A DNA stretch of 64,000 nt from Chitinivorax sp. B (GTDB lineage: Bacteria; Pseudomonadota; Gammaproteobacteria; Burkholderiales; SCOH01), in NCBI RefSeq assembly GCF_005503445.1, contig NZ_SCOH01000012.1:62001-126000 (forward strand), written 5' to 3'. Below are positions 45,555-54,748 of the stretch, one piece after another. A model generated the notes under the pieces. It made no database searches, had not been told where the DNA came from, and was given only the letters and a program-made list of their open reading frames with translations. The translations under genes and the position numbers were made by a program. The first letter of the stretch is position 1; every line of letters begins with the position of its first letter.

Positions 45555-46397
45555 TCAACCCAGCTTGATCAACATGGCACCGCTGCAGACGGCCAGGGCA
45601 GCCAGGATGCGCCAGAGACCCAATCGCTCACGCAGCAACAAGGCACCAAACAATGCGGCAAATAATACTGCAGTCTCACGCAGTGTCGCGACCAGCGCAA
45701 TTGGTGCTTGCGTCATCGCCCACAATGTGATGCCATAAGCACCGACTGAACAGGCGCCACCAATCATCATCCGCCGATAGCCTTGCCGTATGCCCGCGAC
45801 AACGCTATCGCCGCCACGCTTCCAGCAAGCCCATAACAACAACGGCAGTGCATTCAACGCAAACAACCACATGGTATAACTGAGAGCATGGCCTGATTGG
45901 CGCGCGCCCAAACCATCAAATAACGTATAACTTACCACGACGACCGCATTGGTCAGCCCAAAACCAATTGCTCGACGATCCGCCCCACTGTGCCAATGAT
46001 TGCCCGCCAGCAACAAGATACCACTACAAAGCAAACCAATACCGCCCAATGATCCAGTTGTAACAGATTCACCCAACCAACACACAGCGATGATCGCCGT
46101 CAACAATGGCGCGCCACCTCGCATCAACGGGTAAACCACGCTGAGATCCCCTACCTTATAGGCGTGGATGATCAGATAGAAATACGCGACATGTACCAGC
46201 ACCGACCCCAGCAGATATGGCCAGGCCGCCGGAGCCGGCAGTGGTAGAAATGGTAGGCATAACATACCGATCAACATGCTGCCCAATGCCACCAGCAGCG
46301 TATCCATCAGTTTATCCTGCCCACCTTTGATCAGCGTATTCCAGCTGGCATGCAGCAGTGCACCAAACAACACCCACAATGCCAAACCTGCTGTCAT
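45555..46397 (-). CDS. DMT/EamA family transporter
   Basis: 280 residues with ten hydrophobic segments in two EamA repeats (about 5-130 and 145-278); PLMRGGAPLLTAIIAVCWLGE and ATLRETAVLFAALFGALLLRERLG are the two characteristic repeat segments. The start ATG overlaps the stop of the ATP-grasp gene by four bases, so the two are co-expressed; the exporter may carry the product of that ligase. Substrate unknown. Confidence 0.88.
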   Translation of the reverse strand: MTAGLALWVLFGALLHASWNTLIKGGQDKLMDTLLVALGSMLIGMLCLPFLPLPAPAAWPYLLGSVLVHVAYFYLIIHAYKVGDLSVVYPLMRGGAPLLTAIIAVCWLGESVTTGSLGGIGLLCSGILLLAGNHWHSGADRRAIGFGLTNAVVVVSYTLFDGLGARQSGHALSYTMWLFALNALPLLLWACWKRGGDSVVAGIRQGYRRMMIGGACSVGAYGITLWAMTQAPIALVATLRETAVLFAALFGALLLRERLGLWRILAALAVCSGAMLIKLG

Positions 46398-47293
46398 CGG
46401 CTGATAACATGTTTGATCGACAGCGCCAACCGCTCAGCGGCTGGCGGACAAAATCTGAAGAATAGTTCAGGCTCCAGCAATTCAAGCTCCATGATGCGCA
46501 ACTTGCCTTGGTGATGAACAATATCCACACGCGCATAATTGGGTACGACAGGGCATGCAGCCACGGCACGTTCAGCAAATGCGATTTCATCCGGGGATGG
46601 GAAAAATGGGTGTACCACCCCACCATGATCATCCTGTACCCTGAAATCCCCTGCTTTGGGTGTTTTACGAATGGCATGGGTGAAACGACCGTCGAACACC
46701 ATCAGCGACAACTCACCTTGCTCCAGCACCGCCGGGACAAAAGGTTGAATCATCATTGCTTCGCTTTTAAGGCAATCATTCAGAATGGCTTGATGCTCTG
46801 CCACATTCTCAATATTGACACGGAACGTCAGTCGGGCACCACCTGATATAGCTGGCTTGATCACTGCTTCAGTCCACATGAATGTGCGCAACATCTCGGC
46901 CAGATCCAACGTATTGCCTTTTTCCACAAACCGGGTCGGCACAATATCAACGCCTTGCTCTGCCAAATCACGCAGATAGTGTTTATCCATGTTCCAGCGG
47001 ATCAGGTCATAGCGATTCACCAGCAAGGTCTGAGTCGCGACCCGATCCAGCCAAGGCTCAAATTCGGCAAAACGATCGAAATAATCCCACGTACTGCGAA
47101 ACACAGCCGCCCGCACATTCGACCAGTCAAAATCTGGTTGGTCCCATGCTACACGGGCAACGGTCAACCCCTGTTGACGCAGATAATGGGCTACCCAGGC
47201 TTCTTCCAGGAAAATCTGACAGTTGTACGGGTTGTCTGATTCAGGGCTGATGAAGCGAGCATCAGTGAGAATAGCGACATCAAGTTTGGGCAT
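46394..47293 (-). CDS. ATP-grasp domain ligase (RimK/glutathione synthetase-like)
   Basis: 299 residues from the ATG at 47293 (MPKLDVAILTDARF), an N-terminal pre-ATP-grasp domain, then an ATP-grasp core (about 100-290) with VIKPAISGGARLTFRV, AMMIQPFVPAVLEQGELSLMVFDG and the C-terminal metal-binding ELELLEPELFF. Such single-domain enzymes form peptide or amide bonds on small substrates. Coupled by a 4-base overlap to the DMT exporter, suggesting that it makes a compound that is then exported. Related stand-alone enzymes are widespread in bacteria with unknown products. Confidence 0.82.
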   Translation of the reverse strand: MPKLDVAILTDARFISPESDNPYNCQIFLEEAWVAHYLRQQGLTVARVAWDQPDFDWSNVRAAVFRSTWDYFDRFAEFEPWLDRVATQTLLVNRYDLIRWNMDKHYLRDLAEQGVDIVPTRFVEKGNTLDLAEMLRTFMWTEAVIKPAISGGARLTFRVNIENVAEHQAILNDCLKSEAMMIQPFVPAVLEQGELSLMVFDGRFTHAIRKTPKAGDFRVQDDHGGVVHPFFPSPDEIAFAERAVAACPVVPNYARVDIVHHQGKLRIMELELLEPELFFRFCPPAAERLALSIKHVISR

Positions 47294-47813
47294 AGTGTTG
47301 TGGCCGTCTGGCATTTGGCCGCGTCAAATATGGCGCCCAATCTGCATGCAACGACAATAAGGAGTGGATAACAGCCGGATGTTAGCATTGCCCTTTCAGG
47401 CGCTCCATGCTCAGCTAGCAGCAAGGTGAATCGTCACAGCACTCCGGCGCCATACCAATCAGGATCAATCCTGATGAAGCAACACCATCAAAGCAACCAC
47501 AACAACTGCTGTATGAGATTAGCCGAAGTGTCGGATTTTTTAACAAATCATCCCAACCATCCAAGGATTCATGTCATCAATCGAATAATGTTTTATTTAG
47601 ATATTCGAATTTTTACAAAAAAGATCACCACAACAGACAAACCGCACAACCCATTGTTTTTAAACTTCACTTTACGTCCACCGTGTAAAGTGACATGGGC
47701 CAACCCTGCTGGGTGCACGTGGCGTGCGATAGTGATTCTATCCATCAACAGGCATGCGTTTTGCTTTATATCCACCCACGACTTATCTGCCTCAACACAT
47801 CAGGGAAAACAAA
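47294..47813. other. Intergenic region between the ATP-grasp and lectin-like genes
   Basis: No gene seen in this 520-base gap, which is AT-rich from about 47530 to 47670. It contains a perfect CACTTTAC/GTAAAGTG inverted repeat at 47668-47692 (separate entry). Confidence 0.5.
47668..47692. promoter_or_regulatory. Operator-like inverted repeat upstream of the lectin-like gene
   Basis: CACTTTAC (47668-47675) and GTAAAGTG (47685-47692) are perfect 8-bp complements, nine bases apart and 121 bases before the ATG at 47814. The size suits a dimeric transcription factor. No regulator can be named. Confidence 0.4.
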
Positions 47814-48431
47814 ATGCACAAACTGTCACTTGCATTTGCCATTATTGCCGCCACCTTTGCGGCGAACGCATCTGCTGCCCCCATTCAATGGACCACAGGT
47901 GCTGGCGCAAATGGTCATTGGTACGAATTCGTTTCCGCACCGGTTAACTGGGAAACCGCCAAGAACAACGCAGCGGCTTCCACCTATCTTGGCATGACAG
48001 GCTATCTGGCTACCATCATCTCCGCTGAAGAGCAGAATTTCATCTTCAGCAGTGTTGGCACGGGTTTGGCCTGGATCGGCGGTTCCGATGAATGGGATGC
48101 GACCAGTGAAAACGACGAAGGTGTCTGGAAATGGGTAACCGGCCCCGAGGCAGGTACCGTCTTCTGGAATCGAGGCACGACCACCAGCTATAGCAATTGG
48201 TCCGCTGGTGAACCAAACAACTGCTGCGGTGGTGAAGACTTTCTGCAATTTGCGTGGTCTGGTAACGGTGCTTGGAATGACCATGGTGGCCCAGGTAACC
48301 CGGGCCAGTTGAATGGCTATCTGATCGAATACAGCCGCAACCCAACAGTACAGGTACCTGTCCCCATGACTGTCGGCCTGATCGGAATCGGCATGGCAGG
48401 CCTGCTTGCCGCACGCCGGCGCAAAGCTTGA
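47814..48431 (+). CDS. Secreted C-type lectin-like protein with PEP-CTERM-like anchor
   Basis: 205 residues. Signal peptide (about 1-21, ending ASA/AP); C-type lectin fold (about 25-180) with WETAKNNAAA, IISAEEQNFIF, a WIGGSDE block, the EPNN calcium/sugar motif and WNDHGG; then a C-terminal tripartite tail: short VPVP, a membrane helix (TVGLIGIGMAGLLAA) and RRRKA. The tail is that of PEP-CTERM proteins processed by exosortase, except that the motif reads VPVP rather than VPEP. No exosortase gene is in this window. Start at 47814 behind AGGGAAA. Confidence 0.85.
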   Translation: MHKLSLAFAIIAATFAANASAAPIQWTTGAGANGHWYEFVSAPVNWETAKNNAAASTYLGMTGYLATIISAEEQNFIFSSVGTGLAWIGGSDEWDATSENDEGVWKWVTGPEAGTVFWNRGTTTSYSNWSAGEPNNCCGGEDFLQFAWSGNGAWNDHGGPGNPGQLNGYLIEYSRNPTVQVPVPMTVGLIGIGMAGLLAARRRKA

Positions 48432-48488
48432 TGATCCGTTTCGAGCAGTCAGGCGTTTTCAACTAACGTCAGACACGATCACGGCTCC

Positions 48489-48522
48489 AACACCCTGGCC
48501 TATGGTCAGGGTGTTTTATTTT
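48489..48522 (+). terminator. Rho-independent terminator of the lectin-like gene
   Basis: AACACCCTG pairs with CAGGGTGTT around GCCTATGGT and is followed by TTATTTTT, 58 bases after the stop codon. Confidence 0.88.
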
Positions 48523-48536
48523 TGTGGTACACACCA

Positions 48537-49547
48537 CTATTTCACGTGTTCCTGCCGATAGATCCCCGGCGTCACACCTGTCCATTTCTTGAAAGCACGA
48601 TGAAAAGCAGAGGGCTCGGAGAAGCCAAGTTCGGTCGCAATGTCGTCCAGGCCGATTTCAGGGCGGGACAGGTAGTAGATTGCGGCATCACGCCGTAAGT
48701 TGTCCTTGATCTGCTGATAGCTAGTTCCCTCTTCCTTTAGCCGCCGGCGCAAGGTTTGTGGGGTCATGTTGAGCTGAGCAGCGATGTGTTCGAATTCCGG
48801 GTAGTCATGCAGCTTGCGCAACATGGCGCGGATCTGACCGTTCAGGCTATCGTCGTTCTTGGGCCGCACCAGCAGATCGGCTGGTGAGGTTTTCAGAAAC
48901 TGCTTCAGTGTCACCTCGTTTTGGATGATCGGTAGCGACAATGCATTGACTGGGAATCGGATACTGGTTGTCGCAGCATTGAACTGCATGGAACGGGCGT
49001 AGAACATGCGCCGATATTCGTCGATGTGCCCTGGCTCCGGGTAAGTAAAGCTGGCATGGGTCAACTGGATACGCCGACCAGTCAGCCAACATGCCAAACC
49101 ATGCCAGATCACCAGCCAGCACTCCGTCAGAAAGTGGTCCGGATCATCCAGTTGATGATTGGTAAAGGTAATGGTGGCCTCTTGATCATCCTGCGTCAGC
49201 GCGATGGAAAACGCCTCCGTCACCAACCCATAGAACCGCATACCACGCGACAATGCCCGCTTCAGCGTGCCGCAATGAATCGCGGTGTAACACATCATCG
49301 CAAATGTACCCATTTTGCAGCGGCCATGCGGGCAGAATCCGACAAACTCGTCTGCCATCTGCTGCCACAGCGCCTGCATCAAAGCGGTGTATTGCTCGGT
49401 TGATACCCGTGCCGAAGCTGCTGCCAGCAAATCAGGTGCAATGCCGGCAGACTGCAGAACGGCATCGATATCAACAGCCTGTCGACGTGCCCCGCGCAGG
49501 GCGGCATCGACAAACTTGACGGGAATGGTGTGCTTGCGTGGCTCCAT
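48537..49547 (-). CDS. AraC family regulator with Arabinose_bd-type sensor (OruR/ArgR-like group)
   Basis: 336 residues from the ATG at 49547, behind AGGATG. The N-terminal 200 residues fit the PF12625-type sensor of regulators that respond to fatty acids or mycolates (LWQQMADEFVGFCPHGRCKMGTFAMMCYT), and the C-terminal 100 hold the AraC HTH pair (FEHIAAQLNMTPQTLRRRL; IGLDDIATELGFSEPSAFHRAFKKWTG). It is divergent from the acyl-CoA dehydrogenase gene (134-base gap), which it probably controls; many relatives regulate fatty acid or acyl-CoA genes. Confidence 0.87.
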   Translation of the reverse strand: MEPRKHTIPVKFVDAALRGARRQAVDIDAVLQSAGIAPDLLAAASARVSTEQYTALMQALWQQMADEFVGFCPHGRCKMGTFAMMCYTAIHCGTLKRALSRGMRFYGLVTEAFSIALTQDDQEATITFTNHQLDDPDHFLTECWLVIWHGLACWLTGRRIQLTHASFTYPEPGHIDEYRRMFYARSMQFNAATTSIRFPVNALSLPIIQNEVTLKQFLKTSPADLLVRPKNDDSLNGQIRAMLRKLHDYPEFEHIAAQLNMTPQTLRRRLKEEGTSYQQIKDNLRRDAAIYYLSRPEIGLDDIATELGFSEPSAFHRAFKKWTGVTPGIYRQEHVK

Positions 49548-49681
49548 GGTGCTGCATCCTATCGACCTTGGTGCTTCTTGCCAATGCAGATGAGTGTTCC
49601 CGTCATTGAGTGGCAGGAAGGCGTTTTCTAAGCTAGCCGTCAACCGCGCCGTTACGCACACCAACAATAAAGGACACCATC

Positions 49682-50827
49682 ATGATGGAACGTCAGCATT
49701 TCGAGCAGGAACACACGATCTTTCGTGATTCATTCAAGGCATTCCTGACCCGTGAAGTCATCCCGTTCCAGACACAGTGGGAACATGATGGCATGGTGTC
49801 ACGCGAAGTATGGCGCAAGGCTGGCGATGCAGGTTATCTGGTCCCTTTCGCCGATCCCCAATATGGCGGCGCCGGCTGCCGTGATTTTCGTTATGATCAG
49901 ATCATCAGTGAGGAACTGGCCTATATCAACGAGGCCGGCTTCATGATGCCGTTGCATTCCACCTTGTGTGCCCCCTATATCGATACTTTTGGTAATGAAG
50001 CGCAAAAGCAGCGTTGGATGCCTAGTCTGGTAAGTGGTGAGCGGATTCTGGCCGTTGCCATGACCGAGCCACACGCTGGGTCCGATCTGGCCGGCATGCG
50101 GACACAAGCTATCGAGCAAGACGATGTGTGGATATTGAATGGTTCGAAGACCTTCATCTCCAATGGCATTCTGGCGGATTTGGTCATCGTGGCTGCCAAG
50201 ACTGATCCCACCAATCCGCACAGTATGACCTTGATGGTGGTCGAAGAAGGCATGCCCGGCTTTGTGCGGGGCCAACGATTGAAGAAGATGGGCATGCACT
50301 CACAAGATACCGCCGAACTGTTCTTCGACAATGTACGCGTCCCCAAAACCAATATTCTGGGTGTACCGGGCCAGGGCTTTTACTACCTGATGCAGATGCT
50401 GGGGAGAGAGCGACTGGCATTAGCCTGTTCGGCGATTGCCGGTGCTCAAGCTGCCTGGCAGACCACACGGGAATACGTGTTGGAACGCAAGGCATTTGGG
50501 CGGGAGATAGCCAAATTCCAGAACACCCGCTTCAAGATGGCTGAGATGAAGACAGAGATCGACGTGGGTCAAGTCTTTGTGGACCGTTGTGTTATGGATC
50601 ACAACACCGGCCGCCTGCGGGATGATATCGCGGCTGAGGCGAAACTGTTCACTACAGAGCTACTGGGCCGGGTTGTCGACCAATGCGTGCAGCTACATGG
50701 TGGTTGGGGCTATATGATGGAATACCCAATCAGCAAGATGTACCTCAACGCCCGCATCCAGCGCATTTTTGCCGGCACCAGCGAAATCATGAAAGAAATC
50801 ATCGGCCGGGCCAATGGATTGGCCTGA
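49682..50827 (+). CDS. Acyl-CoA dehydrogenase
   Basis: FAD flavoprotein introducing the alpha,beta double bond in acyl-CoA. 381 residues, full length: helical N-terminal domain, middle beta domain with AMTEPHAGSDLAGM and GSKTFISNG, C-terminal helical domain with RKAFGREIAKFQ, VQLHGGWGYMMEYPISKMY and the final GTSEIMKEIIGR. The pattern is nearer to long-chain/isovaleryl-type enzymes than to medium-chain; chain-length preference is not safe to state. ATG 49682 or 49685 (AGGACACC upstream). Divergent from its likely AraC regulator. Confidence 0.93.
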   Translation: MMERQHFEQEHTIFRDSFKAFLTREVIPFQTQWEHDGMVSREVWRKAGDAGYLVPFADPQYGGAGCRDFRYDQIISEELAYINEAGFMMPLHSTLCAPYIDTFGNEAQKQRWMPSLVSGERILAVAMTEPHAGSDLAGMRTQAIEQDDVWILNGSKTFISNGILADLVIVAAKTDPTNPHSMTLMVVEEGMPGFVRGQRLKKMGMHSQDTAELFFDNVRVPKTNILGVPGQGFYYLMQMLGRERLALACSAIAGAQAAWQTTREYVLERKAFGREIAKFQNTRFKMAEMKTEIDVGQVFVDRCVMDHNTGRLRDDIAAEAKLFTTELLGRVVDQCVQLHGGWGYMMEYPISKMYLNARIQRIFAGTSEIMKEIIGRANGLA

Positions 50828-50964
50828 CTCAGCCAACCAGATCAATCAGCAAGTGCACATTCGGGCATATGCATTTAGCCAACAGTTCTAAGGTGGCAGG
50901 TTATCAACACAGGCGAAAAGCACTACATTTGCGGGGTTGAATCAACCTTATCAGGACACCTGCC

Positions 50965-51900
50965 ATGCGTATTGCAAACAATGTCACCGAACTGATTGGC
51001 AACACCCCGCTGGTCAAGCTGAATCGCGTTACCGATGGCTGCGTGGCGACCATTGCCGCCAAGCTGGAATTCTTCAATCCAGCACACAGCGTAAAAGACC
51101 GTATCGGTGCAGCGATGATCGATGCAGCCGAAGCAGCCGGCCTGATCAAGTCCGGCACAGTCATCGTGGAGCCGACCAGCGGCAACACGGGGATCGCGCT
51201 GGCCATGGTCTGCGCGGCGCGCGGTTATCGCTGTATTCTGACCATGCCGGAAACCATGTCCAAGGAACGCCGCATGTTGTTGCGTGCCTACGGGGCCGAG
51301 CTGGTACTGACCCCCGGCCCGGACGGCATGGGGGGTGCAATCCGGAAGGCAGAGGAAATTGCAGCCGGTGATCCGGCCACCTATTTCATGCCGCAACAGT
51401 TCAACAACCCGGCCAATCCGGAAGTACACCGCAAGACTACCGCGGAGGAAATCTGGCGCGATACCGACGGCCAAGTGGATATTCTGGTCTCCGGCATTGG
51501 GACTGGTGGCACCATCACAGGCGTGGGCGAAGTCATCAAGGCGCGCAAACCGTCATTCCAATGTATTGCGGTTGAGCCCGATGCTAGCCCGATCCTGTCC
51601 GGCGGCCAGAAAGGCCCACACCCGATTCAAGGTATTGGCGCCGGTTTTGTGCCACAGGTGTTGAACACCAGCATTTACGACGAAATCATCCGGGTGAAAA
51701 ACGACGACGCATTTGACACTGCCCGCCGTGTGGCGCGTGAAGAGGGCCTGTTGGTCGGTATCAGCTCTGGTGCAGCAGTGTGGTCGGCTTTGCAAGTTGC
51801 CAAACGCCCGGAAAATGCCGGCAAGCTGATTGTGGTGGTCATCCCCTCATTCGGCGAGCGGTATCTATCTACCGCCCTGTTTGCCAATCTGGCAGATTGA
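50965..51900 (+). CDS. cysK: Cysteine synthase A (O-acetylserine sulfhydrylase)
   Basis: PLP enzyme making cysteine from O-acetylserine and sulfide. 311 residues; PLP Lys44 in [17 protein letters not shown] (about 72-80) for the substrate carboxylate, [10 protein letters not shown] as phosphate-binding loop, and [15 protein letters not shown] typical of CysK. Mid-length and ending, the protein agrees with CysK rather than CysM. Stand-alone gene. Confidence 0.94.
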   Translation: MRIANNVTELIGNTPLVKLNRVTDGCVATIAAKLEFFNPAHSVKDRIGAAMIDAAEAAGLIKSGTVIVEPTSGNTGIALAMVCAARGYRCILTMPETMSKERRMLLRAYGAELVLTPGPDGMGGAIRKAEEIAAGDPATYFMPQQFNNPANPEVHRKTTAEEIWRDTDGQVDILVSGIGTGGTITGVGEVIKARKPSFQCIAVEPDASPILSGGQKGPHPIQGIGAGFVPQVLNTSIYDEIIRVKNDDAFDTARRVAREEGLLVGISSGAAVWSALQVAKRPENAGKLIVVVIPSFGERYLSTALFANLAD

Positions 51901-52113
51901 CCGATTGGCCGGGCAGACTTGTGATGCCTTGAAACCTGTTCAAGACCTGTCATGAGCCGCTACCAGCGGGGTAAAACCACGGCGCAAATACCAGCATGCA
52001 TGTGTGATACATGAAGTGTTGAGTTGCCCAAGCCCCGCTGATCATAGTCATGTATAGGACATTGAATAGGCTCTTATCAGGCTTTGCCTTACATAAAACG
52101 AACTGGAAACACC

Positions 52114-53256
52114 ATGCCCGGCCCGTTAAGCAATCTGAAAGTACTCGATTTTTCCACCCTGCTACCTGGCCCCTATGCCACGCTGATGCTGGCCGACCTG
52201 GGGGCTGATGTGCTGCGGATCGAATCGCCAACCCGACCTGACCTGGCCAGGATTCTACCCCCGCATGCCGATGGCGATACCACAGCCAATGCCTATTTGA
52301 ACCGAAACAAGCGCTCCCTGGCGCTGGACTTGAAAAGCGACGAAGTACTGCCCTTGATTCACCGCTTGCTTGCTGAATATGACATCTTGGTCGAACAGTT
52401 CCGGCCAGGCGTCATGGCACGATTGGGGCTGGGCTACGAGGCATTACGGGCAATCAATCCCCGACTGATCTATTGCTCCATCACCGGTTATGGGCAAACC
52501 GGCCCGCTCAAAGATCGAGCAGGGCATGACATCAATTATCTGGCCCTCAGCGGTATCGCCAGTTACACCGGCCGCCAGCAGAGCGGCCCGTTGCCATTGG
52601 GTGTACAGCTGGCCGATGTAGCGGGTGGCTCGTTACACGCCGTGATCGGCATTTTGGCAGCAGTCAATCATCGCAACCAGACCGGTGAGGGCCAACACAT
52701 CGACATCAGCATGACCGACTGTGCCTTTGCCCTGAACGCACTGGCAGGTGCCGGGGCCTTGGCTGCCAACCAGCAACCCCACCTGGAATCAGACATGTTG
52801 AATGGCGGCAGCTTTTACGATTATTACCAGACAGCTGATCATCGCTGGCTGGCCGTCGGCAGCTTGGAACCACAGTTCATGCAGCAACTGGCGACAGCAC
52901 TCGTCTTACCGGATATTGCCCAACACAGCCTGTCACCGGACCCCAACGTACAGGCACATATCAAACACCAGCTCCGTACTGCGTTCCGTCAACATACTCT
53001 GGAGCATTGGCATAGCGTATTCAACCAATTGGATGCCTGTGTCGAACCCGTACTGACCTTCGATGAAGCCCGCCAGCAACCTCATGCACAAGCCCGAGGC
53101 TGGGTAGTACAGGTACCAACCGGCCAGCAGAGTCAGTCGCAACTAGCTTGCCCAATCAAGTTCTCCACTACCCATGCCAGCTATCGATTCGTCGGACGCA
53201 GCCTGGGTGCAGATTCGCAAGCAATATTGTGCGAACAGCCGATCACAAACGGGTAA
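52114..53256 (+). CDS. CaiB/BaiF CoA-transferase family protein
   Basis: Class III CoA transferase. The ATG at 52114 gives 380 residues. Family blocks: LKVLDFSTLLPGPYATLMLADLGADVLRIE at the N-terminus (split over residues 9-38), YLNRNKRSLALDLK, and the catalytic Asp in RAGHDINYLALSG. TGEGQHIDISMTD follows. The pattern is that of alpha-methylacyl-CoA racemase-like and other members; substrate not determinable. Located after the acyl-CoA dehydrogenase and cysK, both on the same strand but with promoter-size gaps. Confidence 0.9.
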   Translation: MPGPLSNLKVLDFSTLLPGPYATLMLADLGADVLRIESPTRPDLARILPPHADGDTTANAYLNRNKRSLALDLKSDEVLPLIHRLLAEYDILVEQFRPGVMARLGLGYEALRAINPRLIYCSITGYGQTGPLKDRAGHDINYLALSGIASYTGRQQSGPLPLGVQLADVAGGSLHAVIGILAAVNHRNQTGEGQHIDISMTDCAFALNALAGAGALAANQQPHLESDMLNGGSFYDYYQTADHRWLAVGSLEPQFMQQLATALVLPDIAQHSLSPDPNVQAHIKHQLRTAFRQHTLEHWHSVFNQLDACVEPVLTFDEARQQPHAQARGWVVQVPTGQQSQSQLACPIKFSTTHASYRFVGRSLGADSQAILCEQPITNG

Positions 53257-53280
53257 GCTCGACGGACTTAGCAACGTGAC

Positions 53281-54636
53281 TCAAGGCTCCTGTGAAAGTA
53301 GCGTGGCGGGTTTTACGCCAAGGCCGGGCAACAAGGCCGGGAAGATCGCATTCAGATCAACGGCATCGGCCATTGCACGGTTGCCTTCATCACCGGGGTG
53401 TAGCCGATCGCCCGAATCGAAACGGGCAGCGATGCGCGCAGGATGCATCGGATCACGTAGAACCGCATCAAAGTCGATGACCGCATCGAAGACCCCGCTA
53501 TGTCGTATCCAATCGTTCACCTGTCGGCGTATCGCATCCTTATCGGGGTGATAGTAATCAGCCAGTGGCGTATTGGGTAACGCCCCTTCGAACGGTGTGA
53601 GTGTCGTACCAATGACACGGATGCCCCGGCTGCGTACCTGCTCGATCAGTTGGCGGTAGCCCGCCGTCAAAGTGTTCAGCGTGGGGCGTTGCGCGTCTCG
53701 CGCAAAGGCGGTGCCCGGCCAGGAGATGTCGTTGATGCCCAACATCACGATGAGGCTACGCACGCCAGGTTGTGTCAGCACGTCACGCTCCAGTCGTGCC
53801 AACGCATTGACGCCCATACCGTCGCTCAGCAACCGAGCACCGGAAATACCGGCGTTGACCACGGCCACACCATGGGGGGCCAAGCGCCGTGCCAGGAAGT
53901 CCGGCCAGCGACTGTCCTTGTCAAGGCTGGCCGTGGCGCCATCGGTGATGGAGTCACCCATCACCACGACTGCACGCGCTGCTTGGGCCGTCTCAACCTG
54001 AACTCCCGTCAGTAGCGGACGGGCTGTCGTGCGCTGATAGGCATCATCGACCATGCGCAGTGTAGATGCACCAGTCTGGTCGCCTGCCACGATCCAGCCC
54101 GTCTGTCGTCCATCCCAATGAAAGGTGGTGACTGGCGTGGCCTTCGGTAGATAGAGACTGACAGCTACCTGCGCCAGCGCAGACACCGGTAAATCCACTG
54201 GGTCACTCACCAGAGAGGCACCGGGCAGGATAGTGGCCTTGTCCTGGCCGCCAAATGTCACAGAACGCAGGCTGTCGCTACTCACTGCGCCATTCTTCCA
54301 GCCTTGGGTAGGACGTGCCACAGTAGCCTTGCCCACGACAATGGACTCCCGGCCATACGCGTTGGACAGTACGATACGCAAGCGTCCTCCACCCAGGCTC
54401 ACACGCGTCACTTGGCGTACGGTCTGGTCGCGCAGTTCGGCAGGGATGTTAGCGGGAAACAAGAAATCTGGCCCCCAGACCGGCTGCGGACTGGCCTGCC
54501 AGCTCGCCACCCAAGCCATTCCAGCGACAGTCTCTGTGCCAGCAGCAGGTTTGGCGGCCTGAGCTCCGGCGGTGAGCATTAAAGCCAGTACTGTGGCTGC
54601 CTTGGCAATGAAAAGTGATGCAGTTGGTTTGCTCAT
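53281..54636 (-). CDS. Secreted GDSL/SGNH-family hydrolase
   Basis: 451 residues with a signal peptide (cleavage near AQA/AK). An N-terminal beta domain (about 40-210) precedes the SGNH hydrolase domain with block I VVMGDSITDGA (nucleophile Ser), block II NAGISGARLL, block III MLGINDI and block V DRLHPGDEGNRAMAD. This layout matches secreted esterases or carbohydrate deacetylases of the SGNH clan. Divergent from the LysR-type gene at 54749, which is the obvious candidate regulator. TGAATTCA repeats lie between them. Confidence 0.9.
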   Translation of the reverse strand: MSKPTASLFIAKAATVLALMLTAGAQAAKPAAGTETVAGMAWVASWQASPQPVWGPDFLFPANIPAELRDQTVRQVTRVSLGGGRLRIVLSNAYGRESIVVGKATVARPTQGWKNGAVSSDSLRSVTFGGQDKATILPGASLVSDPVDLPVSALAQVAVSLYLPKATPVTTFHWDGRQTGWIVAGDQTGASTLRMVDDAYQRTTARPLLTGVQVETAQAARAVVVMGDSITDGATASLDKDSRWPDFLARRLAPHGVAVVNAGISGARLLSDGMGVNALARLERDVLTQPGVRSLIVMLGINDISWPGTAFARDAQRPTLNTLTAGYRQLIEQVRSRGIRVIGTTLTPFEGALPNTPLADYYHPDKDAIRRQVNDWIRHSGVFDAVIDFDAVLRDPMHPARIAARFDSGDRLHPGDEGNRAMADAVDLNAIFPALLPGLGVKPATLLSQEP

Positions 54637-54641
54637 TTCAG

Positions 54642-54681
54642 TGAATTCAATGTTAAGTAAGAGAATAAATTATGAATTCAA
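54642..54681. promoter_or_regulatory. Paired TGAATTCA sites between the hydrolase and lysR-type genes
   Basis: Two copies of TGAATTCAA, at 54642-54650 and 54673-54681, are 31 bases apart (about three helical turns). Each core TGAATTCA is palindromic. They sit in the divergent promoter region, the place expected for LysR-type binding. TTGAAT on the minus strand at 54676-54681 could act as -35 of the hydrolase gene. Confidence 0.45.
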
Positions 54682-54748
54682 CGACCAAATTGGAATAGAC
54701 TGGCCACAGGAACATCATTTGTGACCTGAACTCATCAAGGAGGCATGC

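Noticed and set aside
51955-52073. GAGCCGCTA...GGCTC ends with about the length of the MITE-like element
   Set aside because: Only the outermost few bases agree and the interior shows no similarity to the copies at 32347 and 36020; probably chance.
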